Shown in pieces: positions 37,005 through 46,192 of a stretch of 64,000 nucleotides of DNA (positions are counted from its first letter, which is position 1; every line of letters starts with the position of its first letter). The position numbers and the translations under genes are program-made. Source of the DNA: Bacteroidota bacterium (lineage in GTDB: Bacteria > Bacteroidota > Bacteroidia > Chitinophagales > LD1); NCBI GenBank assembly GCA_947479455.1, contig CANJZE010000009.1, positions 1 to 64,000 on the forward strand, given 5' to 3'. The notes under the pieces were generated by a model that saw only the letters and a list, made by a program, of their open reading frames with translations, was not told the DNA's origin and ran no database searches.

Positions 37005-38699
37005 ATGCAAAAGCGCTGGGCAATCAAAAAAACCGATGAACAAAAAGTAACTACACTTCAACAAGAGTTGAAAGTGCATCGAGTGCTTTGCAAGCTATTG
37101 ATGCAGCGTGGAGTTGAAACCTATGAGCAGGCAAAGAAATTTTTTCGTCCCGAGTTGAGCGATTTACATGACCCATTTCTGATGAAGGATATGGACAAAG
37201 CCATCAACCGAATAAACGAAGCCATTGCGAGCAACGAAAAAATTTTGATTTACGGTGATTACGATGTGGATGGAACAACTGCAGTAGCAACTGTGTTTTC
37301 CTTCTTCAAAGAATTTCATCCCAACATAGATTACTACATACCGAATCGTTATACCGAAGGTTATGGTATTTCAATAAAAGGAATTGATTTTGCTGCGGAG
37401 AATAATTTTACCCTCATCATCGCTCTCGATTGCGGAATAAAAGCGAATGACAAAATTGATTATGCGAATGGGAAAAAGATAGACTTTGTCATTTGCGATC
37501 ATCACAATCCCGGAGAGGAGATTCCGAATGCCGTTGCAGTACTTGACCCAAAAAGAAATGACTGCCTATATCCTTTCAAAGAATTAAGCGGCTGCGGAAT
37601 TGGTTTCAAATTGATTCAGGCTTTTAGTTTGCAAAACGGAATTCCATTGGAGAAATGTTATCAATCTCTCGATTTAGTTTGTGTGAGTATAGGCAGCGAT
37701 ATAGTTTCTATGAGCGGAGAAAACAGAACACTCGCCTGGTTCGGTTTACAAAAATTAAATTCAGAAAATGCAAGTAGTGGTTTAAAACGACTAAAAGAAA
37801 TTGCAGGAGTTCAAAAACAAATGAGCATTGATGATGTGGTTTTTATTCTCGGTCCGCGCATAAACGCTGCAGGAAGAATGGACGAAGCCATGCACGCAGT
37901 AAAACTTTTAGTTAGTGACGAAATAGATTTAGAAGGAGAAGAAAAAGCATTTCAACTCAACCGCTTCAACAACGACCGCAAAGATTTAGATAGAAATATT
38001 ACTGCTCATGCTTTAGAAATAATTGCGAGCAATGAAAATTTAGTAAAACGAAAAACCACTGTACTTCAACATCCCGATTGGAACAAAGGAGTAATCGGTA
38101 TTGTTGCTTCGCGTTTGACCGATACTTATTACCGCCCAACAATTATTCTTACTGAAAGTGATGGTAAACTCGCAGGTAGTGCGCGTTCAGTAAAAGGTTT
38201 CGATTTATATGAAGCCATTTACGATTGCCGCGAACACCTCATTCAGTTTGGCGGTCATAAATTTGCTGCAGGCATGACCATGTACAAAGAAAATTTTGAA
38301 GCTTTCTCCAATCAATTTGAAAAAGTAGTGAGCGAAAGAATTACACCCGAGCAATTGATTCCTGAATTAGAAATTGATGCAGAGTTAGAATTAGAAGATA
38401 TCACTCCAAAGTTTTACAGCATTCTCGAACAGATGGCGCCCTTTGGCCCTGATAATATGAAACCGGTGTTTGTAACGCGCGGTGTACGCGACAGTGGCTG
38501 GAGCAAAATTGTAAAAGAAGAACACATCAAATTCTCTTTAAAGAAAAAAGACAATACCAATATTGATGGAATCGGTTTTGGAGTGGCTCAAAAATACTCT
38601 TTAGTAAAAAGCGGAGCATTCGACATCGCTTATCAAATCACCGAAAATGTTTGGAACGATAAAGTTAGTTTGCAAATGATGGTGAAGGATGTGAGCTAG
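37005..38699 (+). CDS. recJ: Single-stranded-DNA-specific exonuclease RecJ
   Basis: 564 aa 5'-3' ssDNA exonuclease of the DHH phosphoesterase family used in recombination and repair. Metal motifs: DYDVDG at 85-90, DCG near 142, DHHNPGEEIPNA at 165, LSGCGIGFKL, followed by the DHHA1 domain with GRINAAGR-type GPRINAAGRM and FGGHKFAAGMTM, and an OB domain about 460-560. Start ATG 37005 follows TATATTCG by 4 nt, hinting at a near-leaderless mRNA. Length is typical. Confidence 0.97.
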   Translation: MQKRWAIKKTDEQKVTTLQQELKVHRVLCKLLMQRGVETYEQAKKFFRPELSDLHDPFLMKDMDKAINRINEAIASNEKILIYGDYDVDGTTAVATVFSFFKEFHPNIDYYIPNRYTEGYGISIKGIDFAAENNFTLIIALDCGIKANDKIDYANGKKIDFVICDHHNPGEEIPNAVAVLDPKRNDCLYPFKELSGCGIGFKLIQAFSLQNGIPLEKCYQSLDLVCVSIGSDIVSMSGENRTLAWFGLQKLNSENASSGLKRLKEIAGVQKQMSIDDVVFILGPRINAAGRMDEAMHAVKLLVSDEIDLEGEEKAFQLNRFNNDRKDLDRNITAHALEIIASNENLVKRKTTVLQHPDWNKGVIGIVASRLTDTYYRPTIILTESDGKLAGSARSVKGFDLYEAIYDCREHLIQFGGHKFAAGMTMYKENFEAFSNQFEKVVSERITPEQLIPELEIDAELELEDITPKFYSILEQMAPFGPDNMKPVFVTRGVRDSGWSKIVKEEHIKFSLKKKDNTNIDGIGFGVAQKYSLVKSGAFDIAYQITENVWNDKVSLQMMVKDVS

Positions 38700-38753
38700 A
38701 GTATTTTGATTTATTAAATTGATTCCGCTTTTTATAGAAAAAATAAATTGAAC

Positions 38754-39650
38754 ATGGGAAACGAAAATATTATCACTAGAATGAAAAATCTGTTCAAGCA
38801 AACTAAACCTGAAGTTGTCTCTGCACATAGCACTAATGTTGGCGCTTTTTACGATTCCACCACTTCAAAATTTATGGAAGTATATGGCGAAGTGATTCAG
38901 GCATTCCGCACTACCGATGTAAAAGTTTATCTCGATTACACCATAGAAAATGCAGAGCTGAAAGACGGACAAAAAATTCTGGATGCAGGTTGTGGTGTAG
39001 GTGGACCGGCTTCGTATTTCGCTGAAAAATTGAATGTTCAAGTGGAAGGAATTACTGTTTCAGAAGTACAGGTTCAAAAATCGAAAGAGATTATTGCCAG
39101 CAAAAAATTAAAAGGAATCGTTAATATTCAGCAAGGCGATTACCATAGAATAGATGAAATTTTTGGTTCCAATATATTTGACCGAGTAATTTTTCTTGAA
39201 TCGTTCGGGCACTCTGATAACAAATCACTTCTTATAGAAAAAGCATTCAAAGTTTTAAAACCCGGTGGCATTCTTTACATCAAAGATTTATTTAAGCGCG
39301 AACACCCCAACGAAGAAGATGGAAAAAAAATTGACCGCATTATCAATGAAATAAATAAAGCATACTGCTATCACGTAGCTGACTTGCACGAAGTATTGGC
39401 GGCTATGCGCAGATTAAATTTCATTCTTCTTTTCGTAAAAACTCCTGAAGTTAAAGTTGGCGAATTCGAACACCTTACTATCTCTAACGATTTTCAAAAC
39501 CTCTTCGACATTGCAAAAATTATTTCGTGGGAGGACTATGTTTTTCCGATAGATTTTTATGAAATAAAAGTGATGAAGCCGCCTTTCGACATGAATAAAG
39601 AGAAGCACTTGTATTTCTTAAATCGTCCCGAAGCGGTTACTCAGCTTTAG
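38754..39650 (+). CDS. SAM-dependent class I methyltransferase
   Basis: 298 aa, ATG 38754. Rossmann motif I LDAGCGVGGPASYFAEKLN at about 76; motif II VEGITVSEVQ; post motif FDRVIFLESFGH and LKPGGILYIKDLF. The GCGVGGPA form and ESFGH resemble sterol/tocopherol-type C-methyltransferases and phosphoethanolamine or small-molecule methyltransferases. No signal peptide. Sits 42 bp before the UbiA-family gene on the same strand, so lipid or prenyl-linked substrate is plausible. First gene of the accessory locus. Confidence 0.85.
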   Translation: MGNENIITRMKNLFKQTKPEVVSAHSTNVGAFYDSTTSKFMEVYGEVIQAFRTTDVKVYLDYTIENAELKDGQKILDAGCGVGGPASYFAEKLNVQVEGITVSEVQVQKSKEIIASKKLKGIVNIQQGDYHRIDEIFGSNIFDRVIFLESFGHSDNKSLLIEKAFKVLKPGGILYIKDLFKREHPNEEDGKKIDRIINEINKAYCYHVADLHEVLAAMRRLNFILLFVKTPEVKVGEFEHLTISNDFQNLFDIAKIISWEDYVFPIDFYEIKVMKPPFDMNKEKHLYFLNRPEAVTQL

Positions 39651-39692
39651 GCCAATTGATATATTTAGATTGGCAAATGTAGCCCCCGCAAA

Positions 39693-40838
39693 ATGGAAAA
39701 CAACAAAGGATTTTTTCGAATCAATGATTGGTGGAAGAGCAAAGCCGCTCTGCTCATGGGGATTGTTTATCTGTTTACTGCCTGGTATACTATTTCGTTT
39801 CAACATTTTATATCCCTCGCTTTGCTTTCCATTACGACCATTTCGGGTTTCGCTTCAATGGGCTATTTGATCAATGATTTTTTTGACAGAAAAAAAGATT
39901 TTGCCGCTGGTAAGCAAAATTTTTTGCTGAACAAATCTGCTTTAATTATTTCCTTTCTGTTTCTTCTGTCTTCTATATTTTTATTTCTGCCTTGGTTCAA
40001 ACTTCCATTCAACCAGTTTTCTATAACATTGATTTTTGTAGAAATCTTTTTTTTGCTTGTTTATTCTTTACCTCCCATTCGTTTAAAAGAAAAGGGACTG
40101 AGTGGTGTTTTCGCGGATGCTTTGTATGCACATAGCATTCCTGTGATACTTGCAGGATATACCTTTTCATTAGCTGCAAACCATACCTTCGAGGCAGTTC
40201 CGGTAATGTTTCTCTTTTTATGGCAAATAGCAATGGGAATAAGAAATATTTTACTTCACCAACATAACGACACTTCACTTGATTCAAAAGTTGGGAACAA
40301 GACTTGGGTAATTCAATCGACCGAAGCCACTTTTCATAGACAAATAAAAACAGTCTTGATTGCTGAAATTTCTCTAAGCCTTATTTTTTTTCTGCTTCTA
40401 TCCTATCAAGTTTCGATATTTTTGAGTGTGGTTTTAGCAATTGTTTTCTTTACCCTCATGGCAACTATTCGTTTTAAAGAAAACGGAATTAAACAAATGC
40501 TTCTTAGCCAATCCAGGTATTTTCCAAATGCGTTGTATGAAAAATGGATGCCTGCGATAATCTTATTTTCACTTGGTTTCAGCAATCCATATTTCTGGCT
40601 CATTCTTTTTTTACACACCGCCCTCTTTAATTTTGAAGCCTATCTTGAAATTTTTGCTTTGCTAAATATTTATGGTATTCGCTTGTACTGGCAAGGCAAA
40701 CGCATACCACTTCGCGCTGTGCTTTCACTTTTCATCAATCATTTCATCTACTACATTTTCCGCTTATTCGGAGTAAACCTGAAAAAGGAAAATCTATCTG
40801 CTCTGGAGTACATCAACCGTAAACAGAAGGATAAATAG
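39693..40838 (+). CDS. UbiA-family prenyltransferase-like membrane protein
   Basis: 381 aa, about eight to nine transmembrane helices. First aspartate-rich motif NDFFDRKKD at 61-69 fits the NDxxDxxxD diphosphate-binding motif of UbiA enzymes; a second, weaker acidic region is VFADALYAHSIPVILAG with YSLPPIRLK before it, as in UbiA proteins. These enzymes move a prenyl chain onto an acceptor, including polyprenyl transfer to phosphoribose. Longer than most UbiA proteins because of a roughly 90-residue C-terminal extension. Stop is 6 bp before asnB, indicating one operon. Confidence 0.8.
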   Translation: MENNKGFFRINDWWKSKAALLMGIVYLFTAWYTISFQHFISLALLSITTISGFASMGYLINDFFDRKKDFAAGKQNFLLNKSALIISFLFLLSSIFLFLPWFKLPFNQFSITLIFVEIFFLLVYSLPPIRLKEKGLSGVFADALYAHSIPVILAGYTFSLAANHTFEAVPVMFLFLWQIAMGIRNILLHQHNDTSLDSKVGNKTWVIQSTEATFHRQIKTVLIAEISLSLIFFLLLSYQVSIFLSVVLAIVFFTLMATIRFKENGIKQMLLSQSRYFPNALYEKWMPAIILFSLGFSNPYFWLILFLHTALFNFEAYLEIFALLNIYGIRLYWQGKRIPLRAVLSLFINHFIYYIFRLFGVNLKKENLSALEYINRKQKDK

Positions 40839-40844
40839 ACAGCC

Positions 40845-42629
40845 ATGTGTGGAATTGTTGGTCAGATAAATTTTCAAAAAACAATTGAACGAACTGCGTT
40901 CATTACGATGCGCGATACGCTTGCACATCGCGGACCAGATGATGCCGGTGCTGTTTTTTTTGAAAATGATTCCATTGCGCTAGCCCACCGTAGACTTTCT
41001 TTTCTCGATTTAAGCGAAGCGGGCAGACAGCCAATGTGCAATGCAGATGGAACTGTTTGGATTACTCTCAATGGCGAAATCTACAATTACATTGAACTTC
41101 GTAATGAATTATTGAAACTGAATTACCGTTTCAAAACCGCAACGGACACCGAAGTTATTATACATGGATATGAAGCATGGGGAACGGAAATTATTTCGAG
41201 GCTGAAAGGAATGTTTGCTTTTGGATTGCTTGATTTAAAAACCAATCAACTTCTCCTTGCACGCGATACCTTTGGCATTAAACCCCTTTACTACTATGAA
41301 AACAATGGGCAATTCATTTTTGCCTCTGAGCTAAAAGCAATTTTAAAATGCAGCGCTGTAAAACGCGAAATTGATTTCACCTCGTTTGCCGATTATTTTA
41401 TTTACCGCTACGTGCCTTCTCCAAAAAGCATTTGGAAAAATATTTCCAAACTTCCTCCAGCACATTTTTTGATTTTTGATTACAAAAAAAACACTACTGA
41501 ACTTACTGAATATCGTCATCTAAAATTCGATTCAAAGAAAATAAACGAACAGGATTTAGTTTCAGAAGTTGGGAAAATGCTTGAACAATCAGTGAGCATT
41601 CACGCGCGAAGCGATGTGCCTATCGGTTCATTTTTAAGTGGCGGTTATGACAGCTCAGCTATAGTTTACTACTTAACCAAACTTGGTTACAAGCCCGAAA
41701 CTTTTTCAATTGGCTTTAAAGATTGGCAAAACAGCGAACATCATTTTGCAGAACTAGTTGCAAACCATTTAAAAGTCCCTCACAATGTTACACTCGCTAC
41801 AAATGAAACACTCGACCTACTCGACATAATGCCTGATGTTTATGACGAACCAATCGCTGACATTTCAATTTTGCCAACATGGTTGGTTAGCCATTCTGCT
41901 GTACAAAAAGTAAAAGCAGTAATGAGTGGCGAAGGAGCCGATGAGTTATTTGGTGGCTATACCTGGCAAAAAGAATTTTACAACTTGAACAAAGCAGTGC
42001 CTGCTTTGAAAAAAATTACAAATAAAGTTTTGGGCAAAAGCAGTGTCGATTCCGTTGCATTTTATTCCAACGCTATGGCTATGGGAAAATTCGATGGTAA
42101 TGAATTGAAGCAAATGCTTCACCCCGATTTTCATTCCTCAATTCCAAAAGATAGTGATTGGTTCTATCGAAAAAACTTCAATTCAAACCTTTCTCTTGTC
42201 AAATCGCTTCAGCAATTAGATATAAAATGTTTTATGGGAGAACTCGTGCTTACAAAAATTGACCGCGCTACTATGGCGAACTCTTTGGAAGCGCGGGTTC
42301 CTTTTCTTGATTATGATTTATTTGAGAAGTTGTTACAAGTGAAAGAGAATATTTATTTCAAACCCGAAACCACTAAATTTATTTTGCATGAAAATATTGC
42401 CGGGCATTTGCCCGCATCTATATTAGAAAGAAAGAAACAGGGCTTCGTAGGACCCGATGAGTTTTACATGAGTATAGAGCGTTACAAAAATATTTTAGAT
42501 CATGCAGCTCTAATTCGTGATGGAATAGTTAGAGAGGAATATTATGTGCGCTTACTTAACGATAAAGACCATTGGCGACTTTGGAAATTAGCAGTGATGG
42601 AAAATTGGTATAAACGATGGACAACTTAA
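40845..42629 (+). CDS. asnB: Asparagine synthase (glutamine-hydrolysing)-type amidotransferase
   Basis: 594 aa. N-terminal class II glutaminase with Cys2 (MCGIVGQINF), HRGPDD, RRLSFLDLS and NGEIYNY; C-terminal synthetase with PP-loop FLSGGYDSSAI (Tyr replacing the common Leu or Val), GEGADELFGGY and a C-terminal helical part. Housekeeping AsnB makes asparagine, but members inside glycan clusters (WbpS-like) amidate sugar carboxylates. Here it overlaps the next glycosyltransferase gene by 13 nt and follows a UbiA gene by 6 bp, so a cluster-specific amidation role is likely. Confidence 0.88.
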   Translation: MCGIVGQINFQKTIERTAFITMRDTLAHRGPDDAGAVFFENDSIALAHRRLSFLDLSEAGRQPMCNADGTVWITLNGEIYNYIELRNELLKLNYRFKTATDTEVIIHGYEAWGTEIISRLKGMFAFGLLDLKTNQLLLARDTFGIKPLYYYENNGQFIFASELKAILKCSAVKREIDFTSFADYFIYRYVPSPKSIWKNISKLPPAHFLIFDYKKNTTELTEYRHLKFDSKKINEQDLVSEVGKMLEQSVSIHARSDVPIGSFLSGGYDSSAIVYYLTKLGYKPETFSIGFKDWQNSEHHFAELVANHLKVPHNVTLATNETLDLLDIMPDVYDEPIADISILPTWLVSHSAVQKVKAVMSGEGADELFGGYTWQKEFYNLNKAVPALKKITNKVLGKSSVDSVAFYSNAMAMGKFDGNELKQMLHPDFHSSIPKDSDWFYRKNFNSNLSLVKSLQQLDIKCFMGELVLTKIDRATMANSLEARVPFLDYDLFEKLLQVKENIYFKPETTKFILHENIAGHLPASILERKKQGFVGPDEFYMSIERYKNILDHAALIRDGIVREEYYVRLLNDKDHWRLWKLAVMENWYKRWTT

Positions 42630-43849
42630 GCGGAAGCGAAATGACAAACACGAGCCAAAAAATATTTGTTTTCGTAGTGTGTGGTACGCAAGCTCATATT
42701 GAAACATTACACCTCTCGTTGCAAGCAATTCGTAAATTTTCAAAAAACGAAATTTGGATACTTACCGATACAAGCCGGAACGAAATTTCAATTCATCATG
42801 CCAAAATTATTGATGTAAAAACTCCTAGCGAATTCAATCATCATCAAGCGAGCATTTATTTGAAAACCGGCATTCATAAATTTTTACCCACTAGTAATTC
42901 CTACTGCTATCTCGACACCGATGTAATTGCACTTAACCCAGGAGTAGATGAAATTTTTGAGCATTACAAATCACCTATTACTTTTTGCACCGATGTTACA
43001 AAGCTGAATAAGTTTAGTCCCTTTGCGGTAAATTGTACTTGCCTCGCTAATTTTGAGCTTGATAAAACGCTTCCTGCATTTTATGACAGAGAATTTACAG
43101 AAACTGTTTTACCTCAAATTGAATTTATTGACCGCAGCATTCATGAAATTGAACGAAGAGTTGCAGCTACTAAAGAATCAAAATGGGTTTATCACTTACA
43201 TAAACTCAAGTATTGGTTGGGTGGAAAGTTTTATGTTCTGGATAAAGACTATATGTTGGAAAAGGATACAGGTTTATGGTTCACAACAGCAGGCAAACGT
43301 TTAAAATATGAAGCCACCGAAAAAGATGTGGTCGCATACATTCAAAACAAAACCGATTTCCGTTTCAATCCATCAACCAATCAATGGTACCGCAGAGACG
43401 GCTCTTCAGTTTCGCAGTTGTACTGCAATCACTTGCAAGAAAAAATTCAAAACAAATTTAGCATTGCTATTTCACCCGATGATTGGCAACACTGGAACGG
43501 AGGTGTTTTTTTATTTGACGACAATTCGCATGATTTTTTAAACTGCTGGCATGAAATGACCTTGCAGATTTTTAAAGATAAAAACTGGCGCACACGCGAC
43601 CAAGGCACGCTGGCCGCCACTGTTTGGAAATTTAATTTGCAGAACCATTTCACCTTGCGGCTGTCATTTAACTTTATTGCCGACTACGAATTGCCATTAG
43701 CGCATTACTACGGTAATTTGAAATTTAGAACAGCAGGGAGTGAAAAAATAATAGCACCTCATTTTGTACATGTGTATAAAAACTGGGGAGATATGAATTG
43801 GCAAGTTTGGAAAGATATTTTCAATCATATTTCGCAAAATGGCAAGTGA
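42617..43849 (+). CDS. Putative nucleotide-sugar glycosyltransferase (GT-A, GT8-like)
   Basis: 410 aa from ATG 42617 (or 402 aa from ATG 42641). DTD at 100-102 within SYCYLDTDVIALNPGVDEIF is the metal/nucleotide-sugar site; later WNGGVFLFDD and RTRDQGTLAATVW are typical of GT8-like enzymes, with HFVHVYKNW near the end. Residues 165-270 hold a long insertion with YWLGGKFYVLDKDYM and NQWYRRDGSSVSQ. Cytoplasmic. Overlaps asnB by 13 nt and the next gene by 11 nt. Confidence 0.72.
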   Translation: MDNLSGSEMTNTSQKIFVFVVCGTQAHIETLHLSLQAIRKFSKNEIWILTDTSRNEISIHHAKIIDVKTPSEFNHHQASIYLKTGIHKFLPTSNSYCYLDTDVIALNPGVDEIFEHYKSPITFCTDVTKLNKFSPFAVNCTCLANFELDKTLPAFYDREFTETVLPQIEFIDRSIHEIERRVAATKESKWVYHLHKLKYWLGGKFYVLDKDYMLEKDTGLWFTTAGKRLKYEATEKDVVAYIQNKTDFRFNPSTNQWYRRDGSSVSQLYCNHLQEKIQNKFSIAISPDDWQHWNGGVFLFDDNSHDFLNCWHEMTLQIFKDKNWRTRDQGTLAATVWKFNLQNHFTLRLSFNFIADYELPLAHYYGNLKFRTAGSEKIIAPHFVHVYKNWGDMNWQVWKDIFNHISQNGK

Positions 43850-44642
43850 AGAAAATAAAGTAAACGCCCTTTGGATAGGTAAGCAATTAAGCAAACTTGA
43901 ATTGCTTACACTTCATTCGTTTATTGCACATGGTCATTCGTTTAAATTGTGGTTATATGACGAATTGGAAAATGATTTGCCAGAAAGCATAGAAATAGGT
44001 GATGCTTCGGTTATCATTCCACGTGAAAAAGTTTTTTCCTATCGCAACCAAAATTCTTTTGGGCACGGCAAAGGAAGTTATGCGGGGTTCTCTGATATTT
44101 TCAGATATAAACTTTTGCATGAACATGGTGGCTGGTGGGTAGATATGGATATCACCTGTTTGAAAAATTTTGATTTCGATGCTCCATATATTTTTCGAAA
44201 TCATCATGAGTTAAACGTAGTTGGTAATGTAATGAAGTGTCCGAAAAATTCGGAGTTAATGAAAGCGTGCTATGAAGAAGCTATAGACCAAGTGAACGAA
44301 CACAATACCGACTGGCACAAACCCATTGATATACTAAACCATAACATTAAACGGCTTGGTCTTGAAAATTATGTAATGCATAACATTAGCAATCCTGACC
44401 ACTGGGATGAAACGCGGAAATATTTTTCAGAAAAAAATGATTTACCTGCCGATTGGTTTTTTGTTCACTGGCAAAACGAAGAGTTGCGCTCGCGCGATAT
44501 TTCTAAAAACGATTTTTTTTACCGCTCAGCCGCGGCTCGTTTAGCAGCGCATTATAATCTGTTTCAAATGCCCGATAGTTTTTGGCAGAAAACAATTAAT
44601 ACCATTCAACATTCAGAGTTTATACGGATACTTGTGCCATGA
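43839..44642 (+). CDS. DXD-motif glycosyltransferase (GT32/Gly_transf_sug-like)
   Basis: 267 aa. Begins VNALWIGKQLSKLELLTLHSF, then FSDIFRYKLLHEHGGWWVDM and the DMD site (102-104), the standard arrangement of the sugar-binding region of GT32-type enzymes; late HWQNEELR matches the family tail. Transfers a hexose or similar from a nucleotide donor. Coupled to the genes on either side by 11-nt and 4-nt (ATGA) overlaps. Confidence 0.85.
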   Translation: MASEENKVNALWIGKQLSKLELLTLHSFIAHGHSFKLWLYDELENDLPESIEIGDASVIIPREKVFSYRNQNSFGHGKGSYAGFSDIFRYKLLHEHGGWWVDMDITCLKNFDFDAPYIFRNHHELNVVGNVMKCPKNSELMKACYEEAIDQVNEHNTDWHKPIDILNHNIKRLGLENYVMHNISNPDHWDETRKYFSEKNDLPADWFFVHWQNEELRSRDISKNDFFYRSAAARLAAHYNLFQMPDSFWQKTINTIQHSEFIRILVP

Positions 44643-46192
44643 TATTAAGTGCCGACTTATTAAAAGCTTACAACCAAACACGTTCAGGCAACAGCAAATC
44701 GCTGGCTTGCCATGCTCCTTTTGTCAATTTAAACTTTGAGCAAAACGGCAATGTGCGCGCCTGCTGTTATAACACTACGCATATCTTGGGTAAGTGGCCC
44801 GAAAATTCTATTGCCGAAATTTGGCAGGGCAAAAAGGCGAATGAATTGCGCCAGTATATTCAGCAAAATAATTTTGGTGGCGGTTGCACAGAGTGCGGCA
44901 AAATGATAGAGGTTGGCAATTACCAAGGTGTGCGCGCTAAGTATTACGATGAGTTTTCGAGCAGTTTTTTTTCTTCTCCAATTGAAAAAATAAAAACAGC
45001 ACTCACCGGCAAATTGGGTTGGCCGAAGGTGATGGAGTTTGAGTTGAGCAACGAATGCAATTTGGAATGTGTAATGTGCAATGGTTATTTTTCTTCGAGC
45101 ATTCGCAAGAACCGCGAAAAGTTACCGCCTATTCCTTCGCCTTATAACGACAAATTTGTGGATGAACTCGAACCGTTTATTCCGCATTTAACCGATGCCA
45201 AATTTTTAGGAGGTGAGCCGTTTATGATTGAAATTTATTTGCGCATTTGGGAGCGCATTCGCAAAATCAATCCGAACATTCGCATTCACATAACCACCAA
45301 CGGAACGTTTTTAAATAATAGAGTAAAGGAATTATTGGAAGGTTTGCGGGCAGGCATTATCCTTTCGATAGATTCGGTGAATCGCGAAACCTATGCTAAA
45401 ATAAGAGTGAACGGCAACTTTGATAAGGTGATGGAGAACCTCGAATATTTTCGCGATTACACGCAGCGCAAAAAGACTTTTCTTTCCATTGCCGCTTGTC
45501 CTATCACCCTCAATTGGCAGGAACTTCCGCAACTGCTTACTTTTTGTTTGGAAAAAAATGTGGCGTTGTATTTCAATGCCGTGTTTTCGCCACAGGCTTT
45601 GTCGCTACGCGAGCAAACACCCGAGTATTTGCAAAACGTAATATCCTTTTTAGAAAAAAACCCTGCGCCTGCTTCTTCTAAACATGCTCAATCTCCCGAG
45701 CAGTTGAGCATAAATGCTTACAAAGATTTTATTCACCTGCTCAAAGGCTGGCATCAGGAAAAACAAAGCTGGAACGAAATGGAACAGCGCACCGCCAGTG
45801 CGGTGAAAGAAAATGCTTCCTCTACTTATTCGTTCAATTTTACGGGTGAACCGCTAACCGATATTCGTTACCTGATTGGCGAAATAAAAAACTCGCAAAA
45901 CACTGAAGACCGCGAAAAGCTGATACAACTGCAACAGCATTTGCAAAATAAATTTACAGCCCTGCCTACCGAAAAATTGTGGGAAGGCCTGCTCTGCTAT
46001 TTTACCGAAAAGGAGGCCACCGAAGCCCTGCAAGAGAAAATAAAAAAAGTAGCCGACATGATAAACACCCACGTGCAAAAAAACAAAGTGCTGGTGCAAT
46101 TGGTCATCTTTCCTCCCCAAAGCCTTTCGCTGTTTTTAAAAGAAATGCCTTTTGAAAGCCTTGCCGAAAATCTGATGCGGCATTTTAGCTGA
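44639..46192 (+). CDS. Radical SAM protein with N-terminal twitch-like cysteine region (paralog A)
   Basis: 517 aa. Core 4Fe-4S site CNLECVMC: Cys140, Cys144, Cys147; GGEP motif KFLGGEPFM; ITTNGT and ILSIDSVN barrel strands. Before the core, Cys24 (CHAPFVNL), Cys42/Cys43 and Cys83/Cys86 (GCTECG) form a SPASM/twitch-like auxiliary cluster region, here at the N-terminus and not the C-terminus. Residues 330-517 are helical and specific to the family. Shares FELSNECNLECVMC and SSSIRKNREKLPPIP with the two downstream paralogs. Starts at an ATGA overlap with the glycosyltransferase; ends with an 8-nt tail-to-tail overlap with paralog B. Substrate unknown. Confidence 0.85.
   Translation: MILSADLLKAYNQTRSGNSKSLACHAPFVNLNFEQNGNVRACCYNTTHILGKWPENSIAEIWQGKKANELRQYIQQNNFGGGCTECGKMIEVGNYQGVRAKYYDEFSSSFFSSPIEKIKTALTGKLGWPKVMEFELSNECNLECVMCNGYFSSSIRKNREKLPPIPSPYNDKFVDELEPFIPHLTDAKFLGGEPFMIEIYLRIWERIRKINPNIRIHITTNGTFLNNRVKELLEGLRAGIILSIDSVNRETYAKIRVNGNFDKVMENLEYFRDYTQRKKTFLSIAACPITLNWQELPQLLTFCLEKNVALYFNAVFSPQALSLREQTPEYLQNVISFLEKNPAPASSKHAQSPEQLSINAYKDFIHLLKGWHQEKQSWNEMEQRTASAVKENASSTYSFNFTGEPLTDIRYLIGEIKNSQNTEDREKLIQLQQHLQNKFTALPTEKLWEGLLCYFTEKEATEALQEKIKKVADMINTHVQKNKVLVQLVIFPPQSLSLFLKEMPFESLAENLMRHFS

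Noticed and set aside
41000-44642. Complete capsule/O-antigen cluster (wzx/wzy/wzz)
   Set aside because: No flippase, polymerase or chain-length gene is recognisable; glycan export genes must be elsewhere.
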